In this document: one piece after another, positions 9,261 through 20,093 of the stretch
Layout of the letters: every line of letters starts with the position of its first letter
How positions within the stretch are numbered: the first letter of the stretch is position 1
Assembly (NCBI GenBank): GCA_026545765.1
Contig: CM048840.1
Coordinates: 1,819,265-1,883,264 of the forward strand
Direction: 5' to 3'
Length of the DNA: 64,000 bases
Source: Plantago major
Lineage: Eukaryota > Streptophyta > Magnoliopsida > Lamiales > Plantaginaceae
The notes under the pieces: generated by a model
Told to the model about the DNA's origin: nothing
Seen by the model: the letters and a program-made list of their open reading frames with translations, nothing else
Database searches by the model: none
Position numbers and translations under genes: made by a program

Positions 9261-9919
9261 TATATTATTGGAATTAGTGCCGGAATCTGAAATTCCGTCA
9301 CTATTTTTTTTTTAAATTTTGTTTTTTTTTCATATTAATCCCTGTTTTTCGTAGTTCTCCTATTTAATCAATATAACGTTCGATAATAAATCAATAATAC
9401 GGAAAATGTTTCAATAAATGATAAATAAAAAATGTAATATCCGAATAAGTCTAAATTATCCGAACAAGTGTAAATATAATAAATCCGAACGTACATAGTA
9501 CATATACATAACTAGCTACCAGACGGGTGGTGCCGTCAAGCGACATGAACTACTCCATCTCAGAATCAAGGCGCTTTCTCCTCCCTTCATTCTTTGTCAC
9601 GCCGCTCCATCTCTTGAGTTAGAGCAACTGCTCTTGACTGCGATCGCACCATTTTCGAGACACAGTCCTGTGTAAACCGGACGTCTAGACTGCTGGGATG
9701 ATGATGAGGAGCACCCCGGACTAGCCAAGCTCAAACCGAGGCTCCCTAGTCCATATATTCGTCCTTTGTTGTCCGGTTTGTTGACCTCTAGGAAGATGTT
9801 GTCAACTTGTTCAGTTGACAGCACATCACCCGTTTCTTCCTCCTCGCTACTGAAAGCATCAACCTCAAATGAAATCGTAAATAGCGTATATCATGATCGC
9901 CATCGTTTTTCAAAAATAC

Positions 9920-10174
9920 TCCTCCATTTCGGAAAAAAGTGTTACATTTTATTATTTCAGGTTAATCGTTTTCGCGTTTGACCACAATTTACTCTTAAAC
10001 GATATTAATAAATAAATTATCAAAATTATATAATGAAAATTTAGTAATTAAATTTTTATAATATGATTTTATTAAATTATTTACTATTATCGTTTATGAG
10101 TAATTTGTGGTCAAACTCGAAGACAGTTGACCGGTCAAAGTCAAAATGTAACACTTTCTGTGAAATGGATGGAG
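9920..10174. mobile_element. Stowaway-like MITE nested in CACTA-1
   Basis: 255 bp flanked by TA. The left end CTCCTCCATTTCGG and AAGTGTTACATTTT is matched in inverse at the right end (AAAATGTAACACTT and AATGGATGGAG). Middle AT-rich, no coding. TA duplication, size and CTCC-type termini fit Stowaway (Tc1/mariner). Confidence 0.85.
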
Positions 10175-10749
10175 TAACTTGTAATAGTGTACATATATGA
10201 ACTTTAAGCAACATAAACATACCGCAACAGACGAGGCCCGACAGTCAGTCCATACCCCGCCCTTCTACTTTGCCTTCTTGAAGATGTCATACTTGGATGT
10301 CACCTCCCCCTGTGACATCTGAACAACATATATAGTCAACAATTTATCATCTCACAAGTAATAGGGCAGAGACACAATACATACACGTAATGCTAAATTG
10401 AAAAAAAAACATATATATATATACTTACCGATTGGTAATAATCAGTGAGAGTAGATCGCCTCCTAAGGTGGTGAACGACCCTTCCCGCCAGACGCATCGA
10501 GACGCCTGCGCTACTGCATTGATGTAGGCATTGTCTGAGACATCGCCAGAGGGCATCCCAAAGGGCCCACTCCGCTGCATCAACCTGTGGAGGCATTGGG
10601 CCATTCCGATCCCGAATGGCCTTCCAAGTATAGACCATATCCTCAGATGCTTTAGATCCCACAGTCTCGTAAACACGCCAGATCTGTGGGATCGATCTGC
10701 TGGGAATGAAGTACTCTTTCTACATTCCCAATTTCATACAACATCCAAA

Positions 10750-11010
10750 GTCAATACATATATAACGTCACCATGTTACATCAATTTAATAAGATACAAC
10801 AACATAACAGATATGGTGACTAACATATCACCCAAACAAAGTGGCTAACATACCACTCACATATAGTGGCTAACATACCACTCACATTGTCCTAAATTTT
10901 ACTAACACAATGGTGACTAACATATCACCCAAATAAAGTGGCTAACATACCACTCACATACAGTGGCTAACATACCACTCATATTAAAACGATTATAATA
11001 ACAAATAAAG
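10750..11010. repeat. Short tandem repeats in CACTA-1
   Basis: Units of about 20-28 bp around GTGGCTAACATACCACTCAC and GTGACTAACATATCACCCA alternate. The same unit occurs in CACTA-2 at 14980-15115, showing the two elements belong to one family. Confidence 0.75.
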
Positions 11011-11819
11011 GAATGTCATATTTTAACTTACCCTCAGCTCATCAAAGTACTCGGCCCTCATGCGGTCCGAGATGTGAGACCAACACTCACCACCCTGCCC
11101 CGGTGGCTCTCTCCTGCTCCGGAAGATGTCACCTAGTTTGTTGTGGACCTCCCGAGGCCATAAACTATTGTCAATGTATAAGATACAAGAAACAAATATA
11201 TATTACTTTAGTACAACAATTTATACTTGTCAACTATCATAAGTTATGTTTTACATATTTAAGAAGAATGTATAATACTTACTTGGCAGGACCAACAGGA
11301 AAAATCACAGGCAACCCGTCCCACGTGACGTTGGGATTCAGTGGATCAAACACGAGGTAGGGACAATCGTCATGGTCGCCCTCCAGTATGTGTCCGGGCT
11401 GAATGGTAGAGCCTCGCTATCACTCGATGGGGGTCTCAAATCCGAGACCACGCCTCGACTACGAGCCCTCCCCGCCCTCCCACCTGCCCCCACCTGTAAC
11501 TATCAACCCCCTAGTTGCACAAGCCGGACGTCCCATGGCAAACGAGATGAAACCTTTAACCCCTTCTACAAAACTCCTAGAAACTCTGCCATTTACCGCC
11601 GTACGATCGTACATCCATGAACGGTCGAAATTCATTGTATACTTTTTTAACCTGACACGTTCCAATTGGTTAGATCGTATTTAATTTATTAGATCGATTC
11701 CAATTCGGATAAGAAGATTGTAGAGATTAATTGTTAATTATTATACGTTCCTTATAAATTAATTATTAAGTGTTCGATATATTACAAAATTTATTAAATG
11801 TTTTACTACTACGAGTTAT

Positions 11820-12340
11820 AAATTATAAATTACACGTTAATATAATCAACAAATTATCCGTCACTCAAAACACTTAACTACATCCTCGTAATTTAGTACA
11901 TATACGAATTTATCAAATCAACCAAAACTACTACATACATACATATCAAATTAACTAAACTAACTACATACATACTTAACATACATATCAAATTACACAT
12001 GCATATCGAATTACTACATACATACTTAACATACATATCAAATTACACATACATATCGAATTACTACATACATACTTAACATACATATCAAATTAACTAA
12101 ACTAACTAAACTAACTATATACATAATTAATTAACATACATACTTCACTACATACATACTTATCAAATTAACATACATACATTCATATCAAATTAACTAA
12201 ACTAACTATCAACTTACATATACAAATCAAATTAATCAAATTACATATACAAATCAAATTAATCAAATTACATATACATATCAAATTACATATAATTGAT
12301 CAAATTAACTAAACAAGCTACTACATACTTCATATAAACA
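11820..12340. repeat. AT-rich ACATACATAC-type repeats in CACTA-1
   Basis: Many imperfect copies of ACATACATACTTAACATACA and TATCAAATTA. No coding content. Confidence 0.7.
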
Positions 12341-12599
12341 TACAATTTGAGAATAAGTAGTCAAAAATCAAAAAAATCCCAAATTTCCAAAAGTTAGGGT
12401 TTAGCCAAAATACCGTTGATTCCGAAGAAAATAGCGGATGAAATTTGAAATTGATGGAAGAAACGAGCTCCTCGTCCAACGATCTTCGAATTGACACCAA
12501 GATTGAGAAGAATCGTCAACAATTGGCCGGATTTGACGGAGGAGAAAGGAAGAAGCAGAAACGAAAATGGCTTCTGCTTCAGACCAGCTCCGACTAAAA

Positions 12600-12950
12600 C
12601 ACTTTTGGGCCGACGGATACGTATCCGTCGGCCCAAAGGCCGATCCGTCGCTACGGGAGTGACGAATAGTTATCCGTCGCCCCATAGCGACTGATAAATT
12701 ATCCGTCGCCTTTTTTTTATTTTTTTAATTTTAAATATAAATATTAACGACGGATAATTTATCCGTCGTTAATATTTAATTTTCTTTTTTTTTAAAAAAA
12801 AAAGTCAAAGCATGGGCGACGGATTAATAAAATCCGTCGCCCATTATCCGTCGCTTATTAGCGACGGATAACTATTATCCGTCGCTAGGTTTGGTGACGG
12901 ATAAAATCCGTCGCCAAACCTAGCGATCCGTCGCCCCTTTCCGTCATTTT
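12600..12950. repeat. CACTA-1 right subterminal repeats
   Basis: Dense copies of CGACGGATAA/TTATCCGTCG in both orientations, mirroring the left end. Confidence 0.85.
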
Positions 12951-12976
12951 TTGACAGTATTCTTGTAGTGATTATT

Positions 12977-13298
12977 CACCCCCAACAAATGGTGCACGGA
13001 TCATATCATACTTGTTTGTCCTGAAGGTGGTATCAAACACCAAAACATCACCAAAGATCTTGTAGTCTTCCTTCATGATCGAGTCAGTCCAAAACAGCCC
13101 ACTAAGACGGCTTTCCTCATCAAATAGTGCCTTGTAGAAGAATTCTGGATCTTCTAGTTGACGTTGCTGGAGCATATCTATAACATTTAGAGCATCAACA
13201 CCCCCAGATTTTTTGTCCTCAGTCTGTTGATATAGTTGAACTGGTCCCTCAATATGTGTCCAACATTTTCCTTACCGCATGCATTGTGCACAACAAAC
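12977..13298 (-). pseudogene. FAR1-like transposase core, part right of CACTA-1
   Basis: After an acceptor next to 13298 the frame gives FVVHNACGKENVGHI, breaks, and resumes as MLQQRQLEDPEFFYKALFDE, SGLFWTDSIMKEDYKIFGDV and LVFDTTFRTNKYDMIRAPFV, which is the first catalytic-Asp region of FAR1-type proteins (usual GDVLVFDTTYRTNKY...PFVGVNHH). It stops at the CACTA insertion; an extra G in the run before GTGAAT puts the next part out of frame. Confidence 0.85.
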
Positions 13299-13402
13299 CT
13301 GAATAGAATATATACATAAACCTCAAACATTAGATAAGTAAACATGAAGAAGATTATAAATAAACAATAATCACACTATACATGATAACATATATAATAA
13401 AC

Positions 13403-13934
13403 CTGAAGGATTCAGCTGGTCTCAACCCAGCATTCTCCATGCATTCAATAACATTTGCCTTCTCATTTGTTATTGACCGTTCATCATGGTGGAGATGTTT
13501 CCATTCAGTCCTTGTTAATTCGTGGTTATGTTCAGTATCATGCACCTTAACTATCCAAAGTTTTTGTTCTTTGTCATATGCAGCTATTAGTTGGGCTTTG
13601 CATCCACATATTGTTATTCTATGATGTTTCCTCTTTCTCTTTAGTTTAGTTTATGTTGCTTCAAGAAATGTAGCTGGTATGTTAGGTAGCACTGGAGCAG
13701 CCTTGGCACTCTTTGGATAACCTTCACAAGAGCATGCTAGGTACTTCTCTGTTATTGCTCCAGTTATTGAGCAATGTCTAGTTGTATATTTTTTGAAACT
13801 AAATCCCTTCAATGCAACATGTCTTCTATACATTGCTGTTATATAATCAAAATCCTTATGACTCATCCCTTTTAAACTTCCAATCATTAAGTTGTCATTT
13901 GCTATTGGATCAGTTGGAACAGTTGGTATAATAT
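13403..13934 (-). pseudogene. FAR1 DNA-binding domain exon
   Basis: Contains YRRHVALKGFSFKKY, HCSITGAITEKYLACSCEGY, an in-frame TAA at about 13651, then ITICGCKAQLIAAYDKEQ and HDTEHNHELTRTEW: the C-C-H-H (WRKY-GCM1-like) zinc fold of the FAR1 family. Acceptor before 13934 and donor after 13403 fit GT-AG. Confidence 0.85.
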
Positions 13935-14979
13935 CTGCATAAACTAAAGATCAACATGAACACACATAAGCCAGGATCAGAATACGTGTAAATCTTATGC
14001 ATTGGGCAACAAATGTGTCCCATGACACACATAAAGGTCAACACATGCTCAGAAGCTTTGAGAACCTAAACATGAACACACATAAGACAAGATCATGAGA
14101 CATATAAGACTTATGCATTGGGCAACAGATGTTGCCATGGCACACAAAAGGTCAACACATGCTCATAAGCTTTGATAACCTAAACATGAACACACATAAG
14201 CCAGGATCATAACACATGTAAGACTTATGCATTGGGCAACAAATGTTGCCCATGGCACACAAAAGATCAACACATGTTCAGAAGCTTTGACAACCTAAAC
14301 ATGAACACACATAAGCCAGGATCATAACACATGTAAGACTTATGCATTGGGCAACAGATGTTGCCCATGCACTACAAAAATCTACTATTTTAGATCCGTC
14401 GCTAAAACAGTAGCGATCCGTCGCTAAGTCCTTAGAGACGGATAAAAAAGCCGTCGTCCCACGGGAAGCGGGACGGCGGATAGTTTATCTGTCGCTAAAT
14501 CGCGACGGATAAACAATTGACTTTTTAGCGACGGATATTAGCAGATTTTTATTTTTTTTAAAATCTGCTTTTTAGCGACGAATATTTTATCCGTCGCTAA
14601 AAAGAAGGTTTGATTTTTTTAATATTTTACAGCTTGTTTTCATATTTCAACTGTTTCACAAATATAATGTCCGATAGTAAATCCAGAATAATGAAATTGT
14701 TTTAATTAAACAGAAATCATTCGACAAAATACAAATTATCTGTAATAAAATGAAATATCCGTACATAAGCTAAAACAAGAGGTCAAGTGGCAGAAAAACA
14801 GAAGTTCAAAATGAAATATCTAGGAGAAGCATAACAGAAATGTATCAAGGCTAAGAAGATGTCATTTTCTTCTTGAATTGACAGCTACCGAATGTCGATC
14901 CTCCTCACCACCTCAGCCTGAAATCGTAAAATGCATACCATGAGTTATGGATGAAAAATTACGCATACTACACAAATGG

Positions 14980-15115
14980 TGATTAACATATCACCCACAT
15001 ATAGTGGCTAACATACCACTCATATTGTCCTAAAAGCAGCTAAGACAATGGTGACTAACATATCACCCAAGTTCAGTCTCACATATAGTGACTAACATAC
15101 CACTCACAAATAAAG
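14980..15115. repeat. Short tandem repeats shared with CACTA-1
   Basis: Copies of GTGACTAACATATCACCCA and GTGGCTAACATACCACTCA, as in 10750-11010. Confidence 0.7.
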
Positions 15116-15259
15116 CACAAACAAATGAAGAAGAATGATCATATTATCACAAATAAGATACGAATATATACACTAACCTAGAGATGATTCCGTCTATATT
15201 CAAGCATGTGATATGAACTTTCAAATAATCGAAAGTTCATCATCCACTCAATGGTCATG

Positions 15260-15617
15260 TCAAAAATCCTCATCATCTTCATCATCCATTTCTTTCCCAG
15301 CATTGGTTTTAGCCATGTTTGCATCTTCATTGGCCTTCATTTCTGCCTCCAATGTTCTATCGAAAGCAGAAACACCTGTCCACATGTCTGCATAGGAGAG
15401 CGTATCGCAATTTCTACATACATATAAAAAACCGAGGTTAAATATTAATTGTGCTAAATTAACTACAAAATACAGTTTACATGTTAGAAATGAAATCACT
15501 ACTAAGAAAGACGAAGTATACTTACTCGGCAGAATTCCAATGATACTCCAATGAATCGGGTGGAGGCGACAATGGCGTAGGCGACGGTGGAGGAGGCGAC
15601 GAAGGTGGAGAAGTCAT
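15260..15617 (-). CDS. Small two-exon gene in CACTA-2, 81 aa, unrecognised
   Basis: Exon 1 (15526-15617) starts MTSPPSSPPPPSPTPLSPPP and ends at a consensus donor GA|GTAAGT; exon 2 (15260-15413) follows the acceptor ATGTAG| in frame, giving NCDTLSYADMWTGVSAF, a helical Glu/Lys/Asn-rich segment and an acidic end (EMDDEDDEDF). Both junctions preserve the frame without internal stops, which supports real splicing. Position matches that of the 5' exons of the degenerate gene in CACTA-1, so it may be a shortened form of an element gene. I recognise no domain. Confidence 0.5.
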
Positions 15618-15629
15618 CCTTGAAGAATC

Positions 15630-16960
15630 TAAATGGTCTCAAAAAACTCAACCAAATCTCACTAATCCTACTACATATACGAAAACATCAAATTAAATAC
15701 CATACATACTTACAGACATCCTAACATGATACTAACAATTGAAAAACATACAATTGCTCAAAATTGACCTAAATCTATCAATTAAACAACCTCAAGCTTA
15801 ACCCACTACTTAATATAAGCTAAACTAGCTAGTGCAAACTTCTAAAAACATTCAATTGCTCGAAATTAGCAAAAATCCCAAATTTAACAAAGTAAGGGTT
15901 TTAGACTAATACCTTCAATTACGGGAAAAATAGCCGAAGAAGGATGAAATTGAATGGCCACCCTAGTTCCTTGTTCAACGAGCTTCGAAAAGAGTCCAAG
16001 ATTGGCCGGAATTGGAGTTTTGATCGGAGTTGGAAAAGGGGAGAAAATGGTGAAACCAAGAAGAAAGAAGAAGCAGAATAGAAATGGGGGAAGAAGGTTG
16101 TCTGCTATCCGTTTTATTAACTTTAACGACGGATAGAATTATCCGTCGCTATTTAGCATTTCAATTATACGAATTATAAATTATAAATTACGAATTACCA
16201 ATTTTTTATACGAATTACCAATTTATATTCCCATCGAATTATACGAATTACCAATTACCAATTTTTTTTATACGAATTATCAATTTATGTATTATATTCC
16301 CATTACAATTATCAATTTTTTATACGAATTATAAATTATAAATTACATGCATTTTACGAATTATACGAGCCAATTATAGTACAACCACCAAAATCACTAA
16401 ATCTAAATGGTCTCCAAATACTCAACCAAATCCTACAAACATCAATATACTACAACCACTAATCCTAATACATATACGAAAACATCAAACTAAATACCAT
16501 ACATACTTACAAACATCATACTAACAAATCAATTTCACAATAAATCAATCAATTGCACAACCTCAAGCTTAACCCACTACTTAATATAAGTTATATTAGC
16601 TAGTAGATGAGTTTAAAAACATACAATTGATCGAAATTAGCAAAAACCCAAATTTAGAAAAGTAAGGGTTTTAGACTAATACCTTTAATTACGGGAAAAA
16701 TAGCCGAAGAAGGATGAAATTGAAGGGCCACCCGAGTTCCTTGTTGAACGAGCTTCGAAAAGACTCCAAGATTGGCCGGAATAGTGGAGTTTTGGTCGGA
16801 CTTCACAAATGGTGAAAATAGAGAAGGGAGAAGAAGAAAAGAGAAATAGAGAAGAAATGGGGAAGAAGAAGGGCTTCTGCCCGTTTTTTAGTTTGTTTCC
16901 ATCGCTGATTTTAATTTTTTTAATTTCTTTATTACTTTTAACGACGGATAATCTATCCGT
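15630..16960. repeat. Direct duplication inside CACTA-2 with AT-rich spacer
   Basis: Two copies of roughly 520-560 bp (about 15630-16150 and 16395-16960) share TCTAAATGGTCTC, CATATACGAAAACATCAAA and GAAGAAGGATGAAATTGAA. The spacer 16160-16390 is made of TATACGAATTACCAATT words. The duplicated part lies upstream of the small gene and resembles the 12400-12560 region of CACTA-1. Confidence 0.75.
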
Positions 16961-17641
16961 CGTTAAAATTCTATTTTCCTTTTTATTTTTTTAAAAGTCA
17001 AACAACGGATAGTCTATTCGTCGCTATTTAGCGACGGATTAGCGACGGATAGGGCGTTATAGGGCGTAACGCCCTATCCGTCGCTAAAATCACCAATCCG
17101 TCGTTAAGAGGCGCAGATAACTATTCGTCGCCCCTTTCTGTCGCTAATTTAAAGAATTCTTGTAGTGATGGCACACAAAAGATCAACACATGTTCAGAAG
17201 CTTTGACAACCTAAACATGAACACCCATAAGTCGGGATCATAACACATGTAAGACTTATGCATTGGGCAACAGATGTTGCCCATGGCACACAAAAGGTCA
17301 ATACATGTTCAGAAGCTTTGACAACCTAAACATGAACACACATAAGCCAGGATCATAACACATGTAAGACTTATGCATTGGGCAACAGATGTTTCCCATG
17401 GCACACAAAAGGTCAATACATGTTCAGAAGCTTTGACAACCTAAACATGAACACACATAAGCCAGGATCATAACACATGTAAGACTTATGCATTGGACAA
17501 CAAATGTTGCCCATGGCACACAAAAGATCAACACATGTTCAGAAGCTTTGATAACCTAAACATGAACATACATAAGCCAGGATCATAACACATGTAAGAC
17601 TTATGGATTGGGCAACATGAACAAAAGCATTTAAACTGTAC

Positions 17642-17861
17642 CAGTAGCTACAACAATTTGCATATCGTTGTTTCCAGTACCTTCACCTCCTTCATTATGA
17701 TCAATAACCTGTAACTGTGTATATTTTAACATTAATACTATTCTATTAAAAATATAGTAGAAATCAGTAGTAATTAAACTTACCATGTTAGACTCCACTT
17801 CTGGTTCTTCTTCTTCATAGATTTCGTAATGAGATTCAACATTTACAGTGGTATTTGACAT
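17642..17861 (-). pseudogene. FAR1-like gene, first two exons
   Basis: Exon 17784-17861 encodes an acidic start (MSNTTVNVESHYEIYEEEEP), donor GTAAGT; exon 17642-17714 encodes LQVIDHNEGGEGTGNNDMQI. They join in frame to each other and, through a donor at ACTG|GTACAG, to the DNA-binding exon 3.7 kb away. A TATA-like TATAAATA is seen on the minus strand at 18135-18142. Confidence 0.6.
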
Positions 17862-18179
17862 CTAAAATACAAAAGTATCATTGATTTAGTTGATTATAAG
17901 GTTTATGAAGGATTTAGTTGATTTAGCTAAAGGTTACCTGGATTCGAGTTAAATTCGTACTTCCTGATTGAACAGTCATCAATCGTTCGACGATCTTCTA
18001 AATGTTCGACATGGTTTCTAAAGGAAACACCATTAAAATCGATCTCACGAGCTGAATTGGAAGAAGGAATCGCGAAGAAGAAAGAGGCGTGATCTGTTTT
18101 TTTATGTCTAGATTTTTGTGCAATATAAAGAAGATATTTATAGTACCGGTCTGACCATTAGTTCAACCGCACGCCAGTT

Positions 18180-19645
18180 TATGTTTAATTGCCAGGTTTA
18201 TGGTTTATGTATGTTTTAGCTTATGTCTTTCCGTCTCTCCTATATTTGCGTCTCTTAGAAGACGAACTCCATATTTTTGCCACATACGTTAAAAAGCAAC
18301 AATAAATTTTGGACGGAGAAAGTATTTGGTTTCTATGTGTTAAACTTGGGAGTGTAGTACTACCTCCGTTCCATTAAAAGATTATTTGTTTTGGGTATTA
18401 TGTTGATAAAGTGGTAACTTATAAGTATATGATAAAGTATGAGAAAGGAGGATAAAGTATTTATAAAGTAAGAAAGATAAATAATAAATAATTATTAAGT
18501 GGGGATAAAAAAATTAATTTTATGCGTTAATAAGCTACTTTAGTGGTTGGTTATGTATTTAAGTAAACACATTATCTATGACACACGGTTTCCGCGTGTA
18601 ACATTTTAAATCATTTTTTCTTTGACAATATTATAAACTTATATCACATTTGGTCTAAGTATAAGTTTTAGTTTTACTAACAAAAAGTGAATTGTATAAC
18701 ACATCGTTTGGACCTTTTTCTAATTGTGAAAGAGGTGAAAGTAGAACCAAAACAATTTTTTAAGTCCATAGAGCATTGTGTGTAGTATGAAATGTTTTGA
18801 TATAATAAGAGGAACGGTTGGTAGGGAGTTTTTTTTTCTCCCCCTATTTCTTTTTGTCTATTTTTCATGTAACTTCTATTTTGATGATAATAACTACTTA
18901 GTTGAGTTTGCTTAGGATAATAGTATAGATTTGCTTGTTATTCAGCTGTTTCGTGGAGATCACTTCTAAGCAACCTTGCATGCACATCTAGGGGTCTCGG
19001 GAGCTCATAAGAGCTTTCGCAGGTGTCGTCGAGGCACCCTGGTCACAAAACATTTGTGGTGCCAAATTGCCAGTAGTGTTGATCACTCACGTAGTTCTCA
19101 TACTGTGAGTCCCTAGCTTCTTTTATGCTGTCAACCAATTTTGACTTTCAATCCATGTATTTTTACATATAAATCTACAAAATACGCAAACAATGCAATT
19201 AAATCCTAAAAAACACATAAATACGTACGTCAGGCTAGTTTTACTTACTGAGACTCCTCCACCACCGCCTCCATTACGACGCCGCATAACTACCACCACT
19301 TGTAGACACGCTCAAGTCGTCCACAACGAACGGTCATGCCATGCACAATCTCAAAGCTCGTCCACTTTGACGATTTGAGTTCCATGTATAATTCTAATTT
19401 TTTTTTATATATACAGAATTGACCATTTGCTTGAACTACGAATTTATAAAGGGTCAAACGGCATCCGTGGAGTTTGGAAAAATAGGTTTATTGGATAAGT
19501 TTCTCTTTTAATGTTGAAAAGTATCGCATTTTCCAAGAATTGTATGGGTGCATGAAAAATTACTCAAGAGTTTGTTCGGGATAAGTTCGAAATTGTTTAT
19601 TTTATGATTTGGTGAAATTACAACAAATTTCATTAATGTTTATAG
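18180..19645. other. Intergenic region with MITE fragments
   Basis: No credible gene. A solo Stowaway-like end (TACCTCCGTTCC) occurs at 18360 and an inverse one (GGACGGAGAAAGTA) at 18292, too close to bound one element. The rest is AT-rich host DNA leading to the MULE-2 insertion. Confidence 0.45.
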
Positions 19646-19870
19646 GGGAAAAATGGATTAATTATACTCTAAGTTGGGCCAAATTTAGTTTATATACTCC
19701 AGATTAACCCCGTGTAACCTACATACCTTAAATCAACCACCCGTATTAACCATATACTCCGGTGACCTCCGACATCAGAAATTGACGCGTGTTCTCCAAT
19801 CGCCGGCTTAGTCATTGAGGCGGACACGTGTCGCCTTCACATTAAATTTGGGATTTAATTTTTAAAAAAA
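19646..19870 (+). repeat. MULE-2 left terminal inverted repeat
   Basis: Matches 25440-25665 in reverse complement, including AAGTTGGGCCAAATTTAG and ACCTCCGACATCAGAAATTG. Differences are scattered; a block near 19810-19830 (TCATTGAGGCGGACACG) differs most from its partner. Confidence 0.95.
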
Positions 19871-20093
19871 AATTAAAAAAATTATTTAAATTAGAAAATT
19901 AATTTTAAAAAAAATATATACAAAACAGTGAAAGAAGCATTGAGCGGGAAAATCCCTCCCCATTCCAAACCTAATCCTTTGCAAAATCCTAATTCTCTCA
20001 AGATAATCAAAATTCTCCCAAATCCGACTTCTTCCTAGAAAATTCGACGAAGATTGTTGCTATTGGAAGTGATTGGAACAAAAATTCGGGAAA

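Larger units (their letters stand above)
9597..11430 (-). pseudogene. Degenerate CACTA-encoded gene (possibly Transposase_24/TnpA-like)
   Basis: Several minus-strand pieces look like exons: 11283-11430 (GHILEGDHDDCPYLVFDPLN, GT donor after GPAK), 11033-11158 (WPREVHNKLGDIFRSRREPP), 10435-10720 (IWRVYETVGSKASEDMVYTW, then frame breaks), a short piece near 10265-10320 (EVTSKYDIFKKAK), and 9597-9824 (VDNIFLEVNKPDNKGRIYGL). The last resembles the C-terminal box of plant En/Spm Transposase_24 proteins (grvyGlG). No full frame can be built. The call rests on position in a CACTA element and this short match; the other pieces I do not recognise. Confidence 0.4.
8868..12970. mobile_element. CACTA (En/Spm-type) DNA transposon 1, non-autonomous
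   Basis: Starts CACTACAAAAAAACTGG and ends TATTCTTGTAGTG, the CACTA termini, with ATT on both sides (8865-8867 and 12971-12973) as the 3-bp target duplication; a second ATT follows on the right. Both ends are filled with inverted and direct copies of GCGACGGAT-type words (about 8890-9260 and 12600-12950), the subterminal repeats where the transposase TnpA binds in this superfamily. The inside has only degenerate minus-strand coding fragments, a Stowaway-like MITE at 9920-10174 and AT-rich tandem repeats. It splits the FAR1-like gene in its core exon. Confidence 0.93.
14370..17167. mobile_element. CACTA (En/Spm-type) DNA transposon 2, non-autonomous, 2.8 kb
   Basis: Begins CACTACAAAAATC, ends GAATTCTTGTAGTG, and is flanked by a perfect ATG duplication (14367-14369 and 17168-17170). 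Removing the element and one ATG restores the minisatellite unit (TTGCCC-ATG-GCACAC). Subterminal GCGACGGAT words fill 14395-14600 and 16920-17150. Inside are a small two-exon gene (15260-15617), the same GTGACTAACATATCACCC repeats as CACTA-1 and an internal duplication (about 15630-16150 against 16395-16960). Confidence 0.95.
13950..17620. repeat. 115-bp minisatellite (interrupted by CACTA-2)
   Basis: At least eight copies of a 114-116-bp unit containing AAGCCAGGATCATAACACAT, GCATTGGGCAACAGATGTTG and AGAAGCTTTGACAACCTAAA; about 3.6 copies at 13950-14369 and 3.9 at 17168-17620. GCCAG marks recur at 13970, 14086, 14200, 14315 and 17346, 17461, 17576. It lies in an intron of the FAR1-like gene. 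Confidence 0.93.
5076..17861 (-). pseudogene. FAR1/FHY3-type (MULE-derived) protein gene, split by CACTA and decayed
   Basis: FAR1-type proteins are either MULE transposases (Jittery-like) or domesticated transcription factors. Exons on the minus strand: 17784-17861 (start MSNTTVNVESHYEIYEEEEP), 17642-17714, 13403-13934 (FAR1 DNA-binding domain), 12977-13298 continued at 8708-8867 after the CACTA insertion (transposase core), 5850-6331 (HRLCLWHLEQNA block), and 5076-5640 (SWIM finger). GT-AG sites join most of them. Damage: an in-frame TAA in the DNA-binding exon, a frameshift near 13215, an extra G at the conserved PFVGVNH motif, the 4.1-kb CACTA insertion, a TGA near 6210 and a frameshift near 5490. 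Introns hold the 115-bp minisatellite, CACTA-2 and small-gene copies 2 and 3. Whether it was a transposon gene or a host gene cannot be told. Confidence 0.85.

Noticed and set aside
9064..9315. Frame with repeated TDRFYPSP units
   Set aside because: Produced by the CACTA subterminal repeats; no gene signals.
10393..10662. Intact 89-codon gene
   Set aside because: Homology-like stretch breaks frame half-way and sits in a CACTA remnant; included only in the degenerate gene.
13950..17620. CRISPR-like array
   Set aside because: Units of 115 bp are contiguous without unique spacers, in a plant intron; it is a minisatellite.
18290..18380. Stowaway ends GGACGGAGAAAGTA and TACCTCCGTTCC
   Set aside because: They face the wrong way to bound one element and lack partners; treated as fragments.
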